Shown here piece after piece: positions 1-8,365 of a stretch of 64,000 bases of DNA; positions within the stretch are counted from its first letter, which is position 1; each line of letters starts with the position of its first letter. Source of the DNA: Solimonas sp040066175 (GTDB lineage Bacteria > Pseudomonadota > Gammaproteobacteria > Nevskiales > Nevskiaceae); assembly GCF_040066175.1 (NCBI RefSeq), contig NZ_JBEAAM010000012.1:1-64000 (forward strand). The letters run 5' to 3'. The position numbers and the translations under genes are program-made. The notes under the pieces were generated by a model. That model searched no databases, was not told the DNA's origin, and was given only the letters and a program-made list of their open reading frames with translations.

Positions 1-63
1 TAGGTTTTCTGCTGTTGCGTCCTTCAACGGTACCGGACGTGACCACTCAAGATGCAGCTTCAT
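1..63 (-). CDS. start of second integron cassette gene (partial)
   Basis: An ATG at 63-61 on the minus strand opens 21 codons with no stop before the window edge, beginning M-K-L-H-L-E-W-S-R-P. A G-rich Shine-Dalgarno-like run lies just upstream. It follows the attC site at 90-159 and has the same orientation as the first cassette, so by position it is the first gene of the next integron cassette. Too little is present to assign a function. The real end lies outside the window. Confidence 0.55.
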   Translation of the reverse strand, partial: MKLHLEWSRPVPLKDATAENL

Positions 64-89
64 CTCAAAGCCCCCTGATCAGTCGTAAG

Positions 90-159
90 CCCCAACGCCC
101 AGGTTAAGCCGCCGTGCTCGCCGGAGGCGAGCACGGTCGGCTTGAACCGCTGGTTGGGC
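90..159 (-). repeat. attC recombination site of integron cassette
   Basis: Read on the minus strand, the site opens with GCCCAAC (R'') at 159-153 and ends with GTTGGGG (R') at 96-90. Inside are L'' GGTTCAAGCCG and L' CGGCTTAACC. They are complementary except for one unpaired base, the usual extrahelical base that sets strand choice by integron integrases. The centre is a perfect 11-bp hairpin, CCGTGCTCGCC with its complement, around a short loop. The total of about 70 bp is typical. It closes the cassette carrying the 1184-171 and 1619-1239 genes. Confidence 0.85.
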
Positions 160-170
160 GCACCTGCGCG

Positions 171-1184
171 CTACCGCTGGTAGAAATCTCGATGCTGTAC
201 TAAATACTCCCCGCATCCAGCCAAAACTCCCGTGCGCGTACTGTTGACCGGAAAGCTGATCGTGCCGTTATTATTGGCGACGACTTTCACAGGAATGTAG
301 TGAGTGCTTACGCCGGGCGAACAACCGGGAAACGTTCTGTTCGTGAAGGTTCCGTAGATTTCGTGGTATGCCTGGCCCGAAGTCGCTACACACGTTGGGC
401 TGCAAACATACTGGCATGCGTATCCGGTGTATCCAATAGGGTTGTTGGCATCGGGATCTCGAATCCACCCACTCGCCGAGCAGAAGTTGAATGTTCCTGT
501 GCCCACGAGCTGGTACCCCGGAGAGTTGCAAAAGTTGTTCTTGAACAGCAGTTCTGCCCGAACCCAGTTCGCAACAATCTCTGCATTCAAGGCCCGCATC
601 ACGGGATGATTCCCATCGGTCCACTCAACGTACGCACCGATTACTCGATCTGGGTGAGGCGTCGTCGGACGAGACGACCCCGAGCATGGGAACGACTCCG
701 GAAGCCTGAGTGGATCGGCAGCGGCATTTGCCGCAGGCGCGGCCGCTTCTCCAGACGATCCGTTCACTGGGACTTGCGACTGAACAATATTCTCTGGTGG
801 TATCGGGCTTGCAAGCGCCGTCACAGGCGGCACCGTACGCCACCCCCTTTCCTCAATAATCTCGCATTTGGTGGGGTCCCACGCAGTGTCAACCGTCGAG
901 TACATTTTGGTCGTACTGAATTGCGAAACTGGGAAGTCCATCGTAAAGGACCAATTGCAGTTGCCGTCTGCGTCTTTTTGCCCTTTGACAAGCACTGAGC
1001 TTGGATTCTCAATGCCGAGCTGCGGTTGCGGCAGCTTTATGACGCCAGGCCTGCTCAGAAACTGCGCAACCTGATTTACCTGCAGCGGCACCTGGATGGA
1101 ATCTGCTGCGTGCGCCGCACCCGCGACGAAGGCCAGAGCAATCATTGGTGCAATACCACCGACTGTCTTTCTCATAGCGTGCAT
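171..1184 (-). CDS. cysteine-rich secreted protein, integron cassette gene
   Basis: 337-residue protein of unknown function. The chosen ATG at 1184 follows a GGGAG/AAGG ribosome-binding site; longer readings from 1223 lack one. Residues 1-27 form a signal peptide ending AHA-AD, so export is likely. The mature protein has about ten cysteines, several clustered in the last third (YACQYVC-SPTC), which suggests disulfide bonding outside the cytoplasm. The stop lies 12 bp before the attC R'' box, as expected of a cassette gene. Base composition is clearly less GC-rich than in the chromosomal genes to the right. I recognise no family. Confidence 0.7.
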   Translation of the reverse strand: MHAMRKTVGGIAPMIALAFVAGAAHAADSIQVPLQVNQVAQFLSRPGVIKLPQPQLGIENPSSVLVKGQKDADGNCNWSFTMDFPVSQFSTTKMYSTVDTAWDPTKCEIIEERGWRTVPPVTALASPIPPENIVQSQVPVNGSSGEAAAPAANAAADPLRLPESFPCSGSSRPTTPHPDRVIGAYVEWTDGNHPVMRALNAEIVANWVRAELLFKNNFCNSPGYQLVGTGTFNFCSASGWIRDPDANNPIGYTGYACQYVCSPTCVATSGQAYHEIYGTFTNRTFPGCSPGVSTHYIPVKVVANNNGTISFPVNSTRTGVLAGCGEYLVQHRDFYQR

Positions 1185-1238
1185 AACCTTCTCCCTTGGT
1201 TTGTTGGTGCGCCATCGCATCAACGTAGTGCTGCGTAA

Positions 1239-1619
1239 TTATTCGTTCCGACGTTCCCCATGCGATCTACGTAGTGCTATGGCCCAGAACACAAGCCCGG
1301 CGATCGCTCCATAGCTTCCGTACAGAGCTGCGCTGGACATAAACGATTCGTCCAAGCCGATGTGCGCCCCTACAGCAGCGCAGTACGCCGTAAGCGCCAG
1401 CGCACCCAATCCGAAGCCAACTGGAACCACTTGCCACACCGCAAGCCATCGCAATCGCCTACAAACGTAGTAAGCGGGCACTCCAAATAGAGCCGCGGAC
1501 GGGTAGGCGAACCCCAGTCCCGCTATGACGACGCCGAACGGACTGGAAAATATGAGGGCATGAATGGCGGCTGGAGCCAAGGGCGCAAGAAAAAAACCGG
1601 CGAGGACAGGGTGCTTCAT
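1239..1619 (-). CDS. small membrane protein, first integron cassette gene
   Basis: 126-residue, strongly hydrophobic protein with about four membrane segments (near residues 3-20, 27-48, 58-82 and 90-113) and a basic C-terminal tail (RRSHGERRNE). The start lies 58 bp inside the cassette boundary at the attI core. No Shine-Dalgarno sequence is obvious, which is common for first cassette genes. It is followed after 54 bp by the secreted protein gene with no attC between, so the two seem to travel as one cassette. A membrane and secreted pair may act together, but that is inference. No family recognised. Confidence 0.65.
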   Translation of the reverse strand: MKHPVLAGFFLAPLAPAAIHALIFSSPFGVVIAGLGFAYPSAALFGVPAYYVCRRLRWLAVWQVVPVGFGLGALALTAYCAAVGAHIGLDESFMSSAALYGSYGAIAGLVFWAIALRRSHGERRNE

Positions 1620-1676
1620 TTAGTGATCTTATTGAGGCCGATGGTCAAACTTAGCTTACATCTACCCGAAAGTGAC

Positions 1677-1740
1677 GCCCAACGCCGAATTAGATTCGGA
1701 AACGTGACTGATAAGCCGATCACAGTGTCGGATAAAAACG
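1677..1740 (-). other. attI: attI site of chromosomal integron
   Basis: On the minus strand the core GTTGGGC lies at 1683-1677, matching the GTTRRRY insertion consensus. It sits about 120 bp upstream of the integrase start, and cassette DNA begins right after it. The upstream part of attI (roughly to 1740) is assigned by position only. The orientation is classical: integrase transcribed one way, cassettes inserted and read the other way. Confidence 0.65.
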
Positions 1741-1780
1741 GGGTTGTTCTGCAACCCTCGGATCGACAATGGTTTGTCGA
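1741..1780. promoter_or_regulatory. two inverted repeats in integrase leader
   Basis: Two short perfect inverted repeats sit side by side just before the integrase start: GGGTTG-TTCTG-CAACCC at 1741-1757 and TCGACAA-TGGT-TTGTCGA at 1763-1780. They could be integrase-binding arms of attI, an operator for the integrase promoter, or an mRNA hairpin. No LexA-type CTGT-N8-ACAG box was seen here. Confidence 0.35.
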
Positions 1781-1803
1781 CACGGTTGCCGGTTTATCAA
1801 GCA

Positions 1804-2781
1804 ATGAACAGTTCAATTCAGCCCCCTCCCAGGTTGCTGGATCAGGTCCGGGACCGGCTGCGCGCGAAGCACTACAGCCTGCGGACCGAGTCGTCCTATG
1901 TGGAGTGGATTAAACGCTTCATCTTTTTTCACGGCAAGCGGCATCCACGGGGGATGGGGGGCGTCGAAATTTCCGCGTTTCTGACCCATCTTGCCGTGGA
2001 TCGTCAGGTGGCGGCCAGTACGCAGAATCAGGCGCTGGCGGCGCTGCTGTTCCTCTACCGGGAGGTACTCGCAGTGGAGGTTCCATGGATCAAGGATGTC
2101 GTCCGCGCAAAGAAGCCGAGACGCCTGCCGACGGTGCTGACGCCGGTCGAGGCACAATCGCTGATCGCGCATGTCGATCCGCACATGGCGCTGATCGTTC
2201 GCCTGCTGTACGGGACCGGAATGCGCCTGATGGAGGTCGTGCGCTTGCGGGTAAAGGACGTGGAGTTTTCGCGTCGGGAGATCGTGGTACGGGATGGTAA
2301 GGGCGCCAAGGATCGGGTGACGCTCCTGCCGCAGTCGGTCATCGAACCGCTACGCTCACACCTGGATTTGCGGCGCGCGGTATTCGATCAGGACAGACTG
2401 GCGGGACGGGCTGCGGTGTGGCTGCCCGATGCGCTGTCGGTGAAATATCCGAATGCTGCCACCGAGTGGGGATGGCAGTATGTATTCGTTGCCCAGGGTT
2501 TCTCGGTGGACCCGCGCACGGGCGAGCGGCGGCGGCACCATGTGGATGAAGGGCGGATTCAACGCGCGGTGCGTCAGGCGGCACAGCAGGCGGGCATCGT
2601 CAAGCCGGTTTCACCGCAGGTGCTGCGACATTCCTTTGCCACACATTTGCTGGAGAGCGGCTACGACATCCGCACCGTGCAGGAGCTTTTGGGCCATGAG
2701 GACGTGAGCACGACGATGATCTACACCCACGTGCTCAATCGGGGCGGACGCGGGGTGGTCAGTCCGGTGGATCGGATGTAG
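1804..2781 (+). CDS. intI: integron integrase IntI (tyrosine recombinase)
   Basis: 325-residue site-specific tyrosine recombinase that inserts and excises cassettes by attI x attC recombination. The ATG at 1804 starts MNSSIQPPP; an upstream TTG at 1744 would read through the attI leader and was not used. The N-terminal SAM-like DNA-binding domain (about 10-95) contains LRTESSYVEWIKRF. The catalytic domain has Arg in GTGMRL, the HxxR block VLRHSFATH, and the tyrosine in TTMIYTHV. The insertion around ALSVKYPNA...WGWQYVF is the extra helix specific to integron integrases. The gene appears intact, so the array may still be mobile. Confidence 0.93.
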   Translation: MNSSIQPPPRLLDQVRDRLRAKHYSLRTESSYVEWIKRFIFFHGKRHPRGMGGVEISAFLTHLAVDRQVAASTQNQALAALLFLYREVLAVEVPWIKDVVRAKKPRRLPTVLTPVEAQSLIAHVDPHMALIVRLLYGTGMRLMEVVRLRVKDVEFSRREIVVRDGKGAKDRVTLLPQSVIEPLRSHLDLRRAVFDQDRLAGRAAVWLPDALSVKYPNAATEWGWQYVFVAQGFSVDPRTGERRRHHVDEGRIQRAVRQAAQQAGIVKPVSPQVLRHSFATHLLESGYDIRTVQELLGHEDVSTTMIYTHVLNRGGRGVVSPVDRM

Positions 2782-2839
2782 GCGGTTGCGGTACTCCCAG
2801 TCTCGCCCGCTCTCCCGTCTGGAGAGGGTGAGCCGATGT

Positions 2840-3235
2840 TCAGGCGCGCGGCCTGAACGCCAGCGCGGCGGAATTGATGCAGTAGCGCTGGCCCGTCGGC
2901 CGCGGGCCGTCGGGGAAGACGTGGCCCAGGTGCGCGTCGCAGCGCGCGCACAGGACTTCGACGCGGCGCATGCCGTGGCTCAGGTCTTCGCGCGCGGCGA
3001 CATGGTCGTTGGCGATGGGGTCGAAGAAGCTCGGCCAGCCGGTGCCGGATTCGAACTTGGTGTTGGAGTCGAACAGCGGCAGGTCGCAGCACACGCAGTG
3101 GAACACGCCGTCGCGGTGGTCGTCCCACAGCGCGCCGGTGAACGCGCATTCGGTGCCGCCCTGGCGCGTAACACGGTACTGTTCCTCACCGAGCAGGGCG
3201 CGCCATTCGGCGTCGGTCTTGCGGATCTTTTCCAT
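2840..3235 (-). CDS. msrB: peptide methionine-R-sulfoxide reductase MsrB
   Basis: 131-residue enzyme reducing the R-epimer of methionine sulfoxide in oxidised proteins, with thioredoxin as usual donor. Two CxxC pairs (C47/C50 and C96/C99) form the structural zinc site. The catalytic cysteine is C119 in RYCINSAAL, and the SGTGWPSF substrate pocket is present at 63-70. The start at 3235 is preceded by GAGGACCGAG, a leader identical to that of the free methionine sulfoxide reductase gene at 6049. No signal peptide, so cytoplasmic. The length is normal for the family. Confidence 0.95.
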   Translation of the reverse strand: MEKIRKTDAEWRALLGEEQYRVTRQGGTECAFTGALWDDHRDGVFHCVCCDLPLFDSNTKFESGTGWPSFFDPIANDHVAAREDLSHGMRRVEVLCARCDAHLGHVFPDGPRPTGQRYCINSAALAFRPRA

Positions 3236-3317
3236 CTCGGTCCTCGTCGGCTTTCGCTTCGTCGCTCGGGCCTCTACTCTACGCGCGCCGCGACTCGGCG
3301 GATTCAGGGGGAACGAC

Positions 3318-3959
3318 ATGCTCACGGGTTTGGTGGCAGCGGCTGCCGCGACTGCGCTGCTGGCGATCGTCGCCGACTGGGACGAGGCCAAGCCGAAGGT
3401 CTTCTACCTGCTCAAGCCGCTGACGACGATCCTGATCGCCGGGATCGCATGGATCGCGCCGGAGTCCGACTACCGCAGCTGGCTGCTGATCGGTCTGGCG
3501 CTGTCGCTGGCCGGGGACATCTGCCTGATGTTCGACGGCAACCTCGCGTTCATGGGCGGGCTGTCGAGTTTCCTGCTCGCGCACGTCGTGTTCATGTGGG
3601 CCTTCGTGCACGGCATCGACATCGTCCATGTGCCGTGGTGGGCCGGTGTGTTCGTGCTCTACGGCCTGGTGTTCTCCTTCGTGCTGTTGCCGAAGGCCGG
3701 CGCGCTGAAGCTGCCGGTGCTGGTCTATGGCACGGTGCTGATGGGCATGGCGATCACCGCGTCGGTCCGCTGGGTCAACGTCGGCGGCACCGGCGGCTTG
3801 CTGGCCTTCATTGGCGCCTGCCTATTCGTGATCTCCGACTCGTCGCTGGGCGCGCGCAAGTTCCTCGGGCCGTATCGCGGCGCGCAGGGGCTGATCCTGT
3901 CCACCTACTGGGCGTCGATCGCGCTGATCGCCGCATCCGCGCTCGACGCGCCGGCCTGA
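3318..3959 (+). CDS. YhhN family membrane protein (lysoplasmalogenase-like)
   Basis: 213-residue protein with about eight membrane helices, matching the YhhN/TMEM86 family. Members hydrolyse the vinyl-ether bond of lysoplasmalogens in animals and in a few bacteria; the bacterial role is mostly unknown. The conserved acidic motifs GLALSLAGDICLMF (near 56-70) and FVISDSSLGARKF (near 173-185) carry the expected active-site aspartates. The ATG follows a GGGGG-AACG ribosome-binding site. It is divergent from msrB and convergent with the peptidase gene that ends at 3969. Confidence 0.85.
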   Translation: MLTGLVAAAAATALLAIVADWDEAKPKVFYLLKPLTTILIAGIAWIAPESDYRSWLLIGLALSLAGDICLMFDGNLAFMGGLSSFLLAHVVFMWAFVHGIDIVHVPWWAGVFVLYGLVFSFVLLPKAGALKLPVLVYGTVLMGMAITASVRWVNVGGTGGLLAFIGACLFVISDSSLGARKFLGPYRGAQGLILSTYWASIALIAASALDAPA

Positions 3960-3968
3960 GCGCCGGCT

Positions 3969-5450
3969 TCAGAACTTCGCCAGCAGGGTTTCGACATCCT
4001 TACGGATCGCGGCGAGCGATTCGGCGGAAGGCACCGGCTTGCGCGGCGAAGCGCCGTTGACCAGCGCGGCGAAGGCGATCCAGCCGCCGTTGCGCTTGCG
4101 CAGGTAGCCGGCGGTGCCGAACACCGAATAGGGCTCGGTGAGCGTGCCGGTCTTGAGCGCGACACGTTCGCGCCACGCGGCGTTGCCGATGCGCAGGCGC
4201 GCGTGCGGCGCCTGGCCGGGCACGACCAGGCCGCCGTAGAACACCGGAAAGGTCTGCGTATTGCCGTACTGGCGGCGCAGTACCGCGACCAGATCCTGCG
4301 CCGACAGCCGGTTCTCCGGCGTCAGGCCGCTGCCGCTGAGCAGCAACGGCCGGTCGTCGTCGCGCGGCGGCGGATAACCCACTTCCTGGCGCGCGCGCAG
4401 GACCAGATCCGACAGCGGCCGCGCGGCGGCGGCGAGGCTGGTCACCGGTTCGGGCGTGCGCTCGGCCGCCATCGCCAGCGTCAGCACGTCGGAGATGTAG
4501 TTGTTGGAGTAGCGCAGCAGGCTGGCGACCTGCTCGCGCAATGGCCGGCTCTGGGTCTGCGCGAGCAGTTGGCGATCGCGTGGCAGCGGGCCGTCGATCA
4601 CCGAGACGGCACCGCCGACGGCGATGCCGATTTCGTTGAGCACCTGGCGCAGCAGCAGGCCGGTGCCGAGTGCCGGATCGGCCATCGAGCGGTACAGGCG
4701 TGTCTCGCCGGCGCCCGGATGGATGTCGCCGCCCATCAGCAGCGCCTCGCCGGCGGGGCGCGTGATGCGGTCCAGCCACAGCCAGGTGCTGCGCCGCGCA
4801 GCGCTGGTGCGGATCGCGCCCTCCAGCGGAATCGGCACCTCGACGCCGGCGCAACTGCGCACGCGCGCCGTGGCGCCGGGCGCAGCCGGCGACACATCGA
4901 CGCACCACGTGCCGTAATCGACCCCGATCGCCGCCAGCGGCGCGTCGTAGGCGGTGTGGCTGCGCGCCAGCGCCTTGCAGCGGTCCTTGGTCTCGCAGCC
5001 GAGTCGGCCGAAAGGTTCCGCGTTGACGACGACGCCGCCCTCGACCACGTGCACGCCGGCCTGTTTGAGCTGCGCGGCGAGCAGCCACAGATCCTGGTGG
5101 TCGAAGGTCGCGTCGCCCTCGCTGTATACCACCAGGTCGCCGGCGAGCTTGCCGTCGGCCGCCGGCGCGGCACCGACGATGCGCGTCGCGAAGGTCTTGT
5201 CCGCGTCCCAGGTCTCCAACGCGGCGGCAGCGAGCACGACCTTGCTCAGCGACGCCGGCGTGAGCCTGCGATCGGCGTCGAGCGCCTGCAGCGTCGCGCC
5301 GCTGTCCAGATCCACCGCGACTGCGGTCACGCGCGCGTCGAAACGACCCTGCAGCGCTTCGAGCGACTTCCATTCGGCCTGGGCGGCGGCGCTGGCGGCG
5401 AACAGTGCCAGCGCGGCGACACGCGACCCGATCTTCTTGTCCTTCTTCAT
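3969..5450 (-). CDS. dacB: D-alanyl-D-alanine carboxypeptidase/endopeptidase (PBP4 type)
   Basis: 493-residue periplasmic penicillin-binding protein of peptidase family S13, trimming pentapeptides and cutting cross-links in peptidoglycan. A signal peptide spans residues 1-25 (AAAQA). Active-site motifs are present in order: SLSK at 67-70 with the nucleophile serine, SNN in LLRYSNNYISD near 313, and KTG in LKTGTLTEP near 435. The large insertion between the first two motifs is typical of PBP4. It stands alone between convergent and tandem neighbours. A TACATA-like -10 lies a few bases before the ATG, suggesting a short leader. Confidence 0.93.
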   Translation of the reverse strand: MKKDKKIGSRVAALALFAASAAAQAEWKSLEALQGRFDARVTAVAVDLDSGATLQALDADRRLTPASLSKVVLAAAALETWDADKTFATRIVGAAPAADGKLAGDLVVYSEGDATFDHQDLWLLAAQLKQAGVHVVEGGVVVNAEPFGRLGCETKDRCKALARSHTAYDAPLAAIGVDYGTWCVDVSPAAPGATARVRSCAGVEVPIPLEGAIRTSAARRSTWLWLDRITRPAGEALLMGGDIHPGAGETRLYRSMADPALGTGLLLRQVLNEIGIAVGGAVSVIDGPLPRDRQLLAQTQSRPLREQVASLLRYSNNYISDVLTLAMAAERTPEPVTSLAAAARPLSDLVLRARQEVGYPPPRDDDRPLLLSGSGLTPENRLSAQDLVAVLRRQYGNTQTFPVFYGGLVVPGQAPHARLRIGNAAWRERVALKTGTLTEPYSVFGTAGYLRKRNGGWIAFAALVNGASPRKPVPSAESLAAIRKDVETLLAKF

Positions 5451-5539
5451 GCGCGCTTATGTACACCGGCGCCGGCGCTGGGTCCATGCCCGCGCCGCTA
5501 TGTCTCTGTCGGCGCGCGAAACGATGTCGCGGCGCAGGC

Positions 5540-6049
5540 TCAGGCCTGCGCATCCAAAGACGCCACCCAGATCGCGGCGAGGCGTTCGAGGCCGGCGCGG
5601 TCGTCTTCGTCGAAGCGGCCGCGCAGCGGACTGTCGAGGTCGAGCACGCCCAGCAGCTCGGCACCGCGCAGCAGCGGTACGACGATCTCGGCATTGGATG
5701 CCGCGTCGCAGGCGATGTGTCCGGGAAACGCATGCACGTCCTCGACGACCTGCGTGCGCAGTTCCAGCGCCGCGGTGCCGCAGACGCCGCGGCCCCAGCC
5801 GATACGCACGCAGGCCGGCTTGCCCTGGAACGGGCCGAGCACCAGCTCGCGGCCCTGAGCGCCCTCGTGGACGAAGTAGAAACCGGCCCAGTTCAGGTCG
5901 GGCAGGCCGTGCCAGATCAGCGCCGCGAGATTGGCGGCGTTGGCGACGCGGTCGCATTCGCCCTGCAGCAGCGCCTGGGCCTGTTCGGCCAGTTCGACAT
6001 AGAGCGTCGGCTTGTCCGGCGCGGACGGAGCTTTCAGCTCGAAGCTCAT
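5540..6049 (-). CDS. msrC: free methionine-(R)-sulfoxide reductase (GAF domain)
   Basis: 169-residue single GAF-domain protein reducing free methionine-R-sulfoxide. The three catalytic cysteines lie at C80, C90 and C114, with spacings of 10 and 24 identical to those of the characterised E. coli enzyme (C84, C94, C118). The ATG at 6049 has a good GGAGG site in the leader GGAGGACCGAG. Longer upstream readings were rejected because they run through the promoter. It is the second methionine sulfoxide reductase within 4 kb of msrB. Confidence 0.9.
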   Translation of the reverse strand: MSFELKAPSAPDKPTLYVELAEQAQALLQGECDRVANAANLAALIWHGLPDLNWAGFYFVHEGAQGRELVLGPFQGKPACVRIGWGRGVCGTAALELRTQVVEDVHAFPGHIACDAASNAEIVVPLLRGAELLGVLDLDSPLRGRFDEDDRAGLERLAAIWVASLDAQA

Positions 6050-6072
6050 CTCGGTCCTCCACGTGGGGGCGC

Positions 6073-6101
6073 AGTATAGGCCGCGGTGTGATCGAAAGAA
6101 T
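6073..6101 (-). promoter_or_regulatory. predicted promoter of free Met-sulfoxide reductase gene
   Basis: On the minus strand a good -10, TATACT (6078-6073), lies about 24 bp before the ATG at 6049. A weak -35, TTCTTT, sits 16 bp upstream of it. The leader carries the GGAGG ribosome-binding site. Assigned by eye only. Confidence 0.45.
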
Positions 6102-6244
6102 ACATAGAGACGTCGGTATCGGTAGAATTGACACATCGTGTGCCGGCGCTTGGTGGAATTTCCGGGCGCGGGGCCGGTCTGTGCATCGCTAAGCTGCACG
6201 CGGTTTCGGTGCAGTCACCCTTCACTCCACGAGGAATCCGTTCC

Positions 6245-8296
6245 ATGCGACATCTCGCTCTCGGCGCGATCAGCGCCGTGCTGCTGATTGCCTGCGGCAA
6301 GACACAGCAGGCCAGCGCGCCTGCGCCGACCGCCGTTCCCGCGCCCAAGGCGCTGGCCTCCGGCATCGACTCGGCCCAGTTCGACCCGTCCGTCCGCATC
6401 CAGGACGACTTCTACCGCCACGTCAACGGCACCTGGCTGAAGAACAATCCGGTGCCGGCGGACAAGTCCAACTACGGCTCGTTCACCAAGCTCGCCGACG
6501 ACGCCGAGAAGCAGCTGCGCGCGATCATCGAGGAAGCGGCGGCCAAGGCCGACAAGAAGCCCGGCTCCGACGAGCAGAAGGTCGGCGACTACTACGCCGC
6601 GTTCATGGACGAGGCGCGCGCCGACGAACTGGGTCTCAAGCCGCTCGAAGCCGAGCTGGCACGCATCGACGCGCTCAAGGACCGCAAGGAACTCGCCGCG
6701 CTGCTGGCGCATCTGTCGCGCATCGGCGTCAACGTCGTGCCCGGCTACATCGACACCGACGCCAAGGATTCGACGCAGTACATGGTGTACCTGTTCCAGG
6801 GCGGCACCGGCCTGCCGGACCGCGATTTCTATCTGGACAAGAACGAGAAGTTCGCGCAGATCCGCAGCAAGTATGAAGCGCACATCGGCAACATGCTCCA
6901 GCTCGCCGGCATCGAGCAGCCGCAGGCCAGGGCCAAGGCGATCATGGCGCTGGAGATGAAGCTCGCCGAGAAGCAGTGGGACAAGGTCGATTCGCGCGAC
7001 GCCGACAAGACCTACAACAAGTTCGCCTTCGCGGATCTGCCCAAGCTGATGCCGACCTTCGACTGGCCGGCGTTCATCGACGGCAGCGGCATCGGCAAGT
7101 CGGCCGGTCTGGTCATCAGCCAGCCAAGCTTCTTCACCGCCTTCGACCAGATCCTGCAGAAGACCGACCTGGACACGATCAGGGCCTGGCTCAAGTGGAA
7201 CCTGATCAGCACTTACGCGCCGTATCTGTCGAAACCCTTCGTCGATGAGAACTTCGCGTTCTACGGCAACACGCTCAACGGCATCGCCGAACTCAAGCCG
7301 CGCTGGAAACGCGGCGTCGATGCCACCGAGAACGCGCTCGGCGAGGTGCTCGGCCGCATCTACGTCGCGCGGCATTTCCCGCCCGAAGCCAAGGCGCGCA
7401 TGGAGGTGCTGGTGCAGAACCTGGTCAAGGCCTACGAGGCCAGCATCAAGGAGCTGGACTGGATGAGCGACGAAACCAAGGACAAGGCGCTGGTCAAGCT
7501 GTCCAAGTTCACGCCCAAGATCGGCTATCCGAATAAGTGGAAGGACTACTCGAAGCTGGAGGTCCGCGCCGACGACCTGGTCGGCAACGTGATGCGCTCC
7601 AACCAGGTCGAGCACGACCGTGAAACCGCCAAGCTCGGCGGGCCGATCGACCGCGACGAGTGGCACATGACGCCGCAGACGGTCAACGCCTACTACAACC
7701 CGGGCATGAACGAGATCGTGTTCCCGGCCGCGATCCTGCAGCCACCGTTCTTCGACATGAACGCCGACGACGCGGTGAACTACGGCGGCATCGGCGCGGT
7801 GATCGGCCACGAGATCGGTCACGGCTTCGACGACCAGGGCTCCAAGTACGACGGCGACGGCAATCTCAAGTCGTGGTGGACCGAGGACGACCGCAAGCGC
7901 TTCGAGGAACGCACCAAGGCGCTGATCGCGCAGTACGACGCCTACGAGGCGCTGCCGGGCCAGCACGTCAACGGCGCGTTCACGATCGGCGAGAACATCG
8001 GCGATCTCGGCGGCCTGTCGATCGCCTACAAGGCCTACCGGATGTCGCACCCGGAACCGGCGACGATCGACGGCCTGACCGGCGACCAGCGCGTGTTCAT
8101 GGGCTGGGCGCAGGTCTGGCGCCGCAACTACAAGGACGAGAACCTGCTGCAGCGCCTGAAGTCCGATCCGCACTCGCCGTCGGAGTTCCGCTGCAACGGC
8201 ATCGTGCGCAACATCCCGGAGTGGTACGCGGCCTTCGGCGTGCAGGAAACCGACAAGCTCTACCTCGCACCGGAACAGCGCGTGAAGATCTGGTGA
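6245..8296 (+). CDS. pepO: M13 family zinc metallopeptidase, lipoprotein
   Basis: 683-residue endopeptidase of the neprilysin/PepO family that cleaves oligopeptides in the cell envelope. The start at 6245 gives a lipoprotein signal peptide with lipobox LLIAC (C17), so it is probably lipid-anchored in the periplasm. The zinc motif HEIGH lies near 521-525, and the third ligand with the catalytic aspartate is in GENIGDLGG near 583. NAYYNPGMNEIVFPAAIL and the C-terminal CNGIVRN...EWYAAF block are also typical. It is followed by a strong bidirectional terminator. Single-gene unit. Confidence 0.95.
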   Translation: MRHLALGAISAVLLIACGKTQQASAPAPTAVPAPKALASGIDSAQFDPSVRIQDDFYRHVNGTWLKNNPVPADKSNYGSFTKLADDAEKQLRAIIEEAAAKADKKPGSDEQKVGDYYAAFMDEARADELGLKPLEAELARIDALKDRKELAALLAHLSRIGVNVVPGYIDTDAKDSTQYMVYLFQGGTGLPDRDFYLDKNEKFAQIRSKYEAHIGNMLQLAGIEQPQARAKAIMALEMKLAEKQWDKVDSRDADKTYNKFAFADLPKLMPTFDWPAFIDGSGIGKSAGLVISQPSFFTAFDQILQKTDLDTIRAWLKWNLISTYAPYLSKPFVDENFAFYGNTLNGIAELKPRWKRGVDATENALGEVLGRIYVARHFPPEAKARMEVLVQNLVKAYEASIKELDWMSDETKDKALVKLSKFTPKIGYPNKWKDYSKLEVRADDLVGNVMRSNQVEHDRETAKLGGPIDRDEWHMTPQTVNAYYNPGMNEIVFPAAILQPPFFDMNADDAVNYGGIGAVIGHEIGHGFDDQGSKYDGDGNLKSWWTEDDRKRFEERTKALIAQYDAYEALPGQHVNGAFTIGENIGDLGGLSIAYKAYRMSHPEPATIDGLTGDQRVFMGWAQVWRRNYKDENLLQRLKSDPHSPSEFRCNGIVRNIPEWYAAFGVQETDKLYLAPEQRVKIW

Positions 8297-8313
8297 GCGC
8301 TGCTCGCTGCGAC

Positions 8314-8346
8314 GCAAAAGGGGTCGGCAGTGCCGACCCCTTTTGC
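8314..8346. terminator. strong bidirectional hairpin terminator
   Basis: A perfect 16-bp inverted repeat, GCAAAAGGGGTCGGCA and its complement, is separated by one base. The A-rich and T-rich outer arms give a U tract in both directions. It lies between the convergent M13 peptidase gene and the 8860-8366 gene. Confidence 0.85.
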
Positions 8347-8365
8347 GTTGCGCCGGTCCGAAGCG

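Noticed and set aside
1185..1238. possible second attC between the two cassette genes
   Set aside because: The 54-bp gap has no paired GTTRRRY/RYYYAAC boxes and is shorter than the shortest usual attC.
6215..8317. 700-codon open frame antisense to the M13 peptidase
   Set aside because: It mirrors a clear metallopeptidase with HEIGH and ENIGD motifs, and has no recognisable domain or start.
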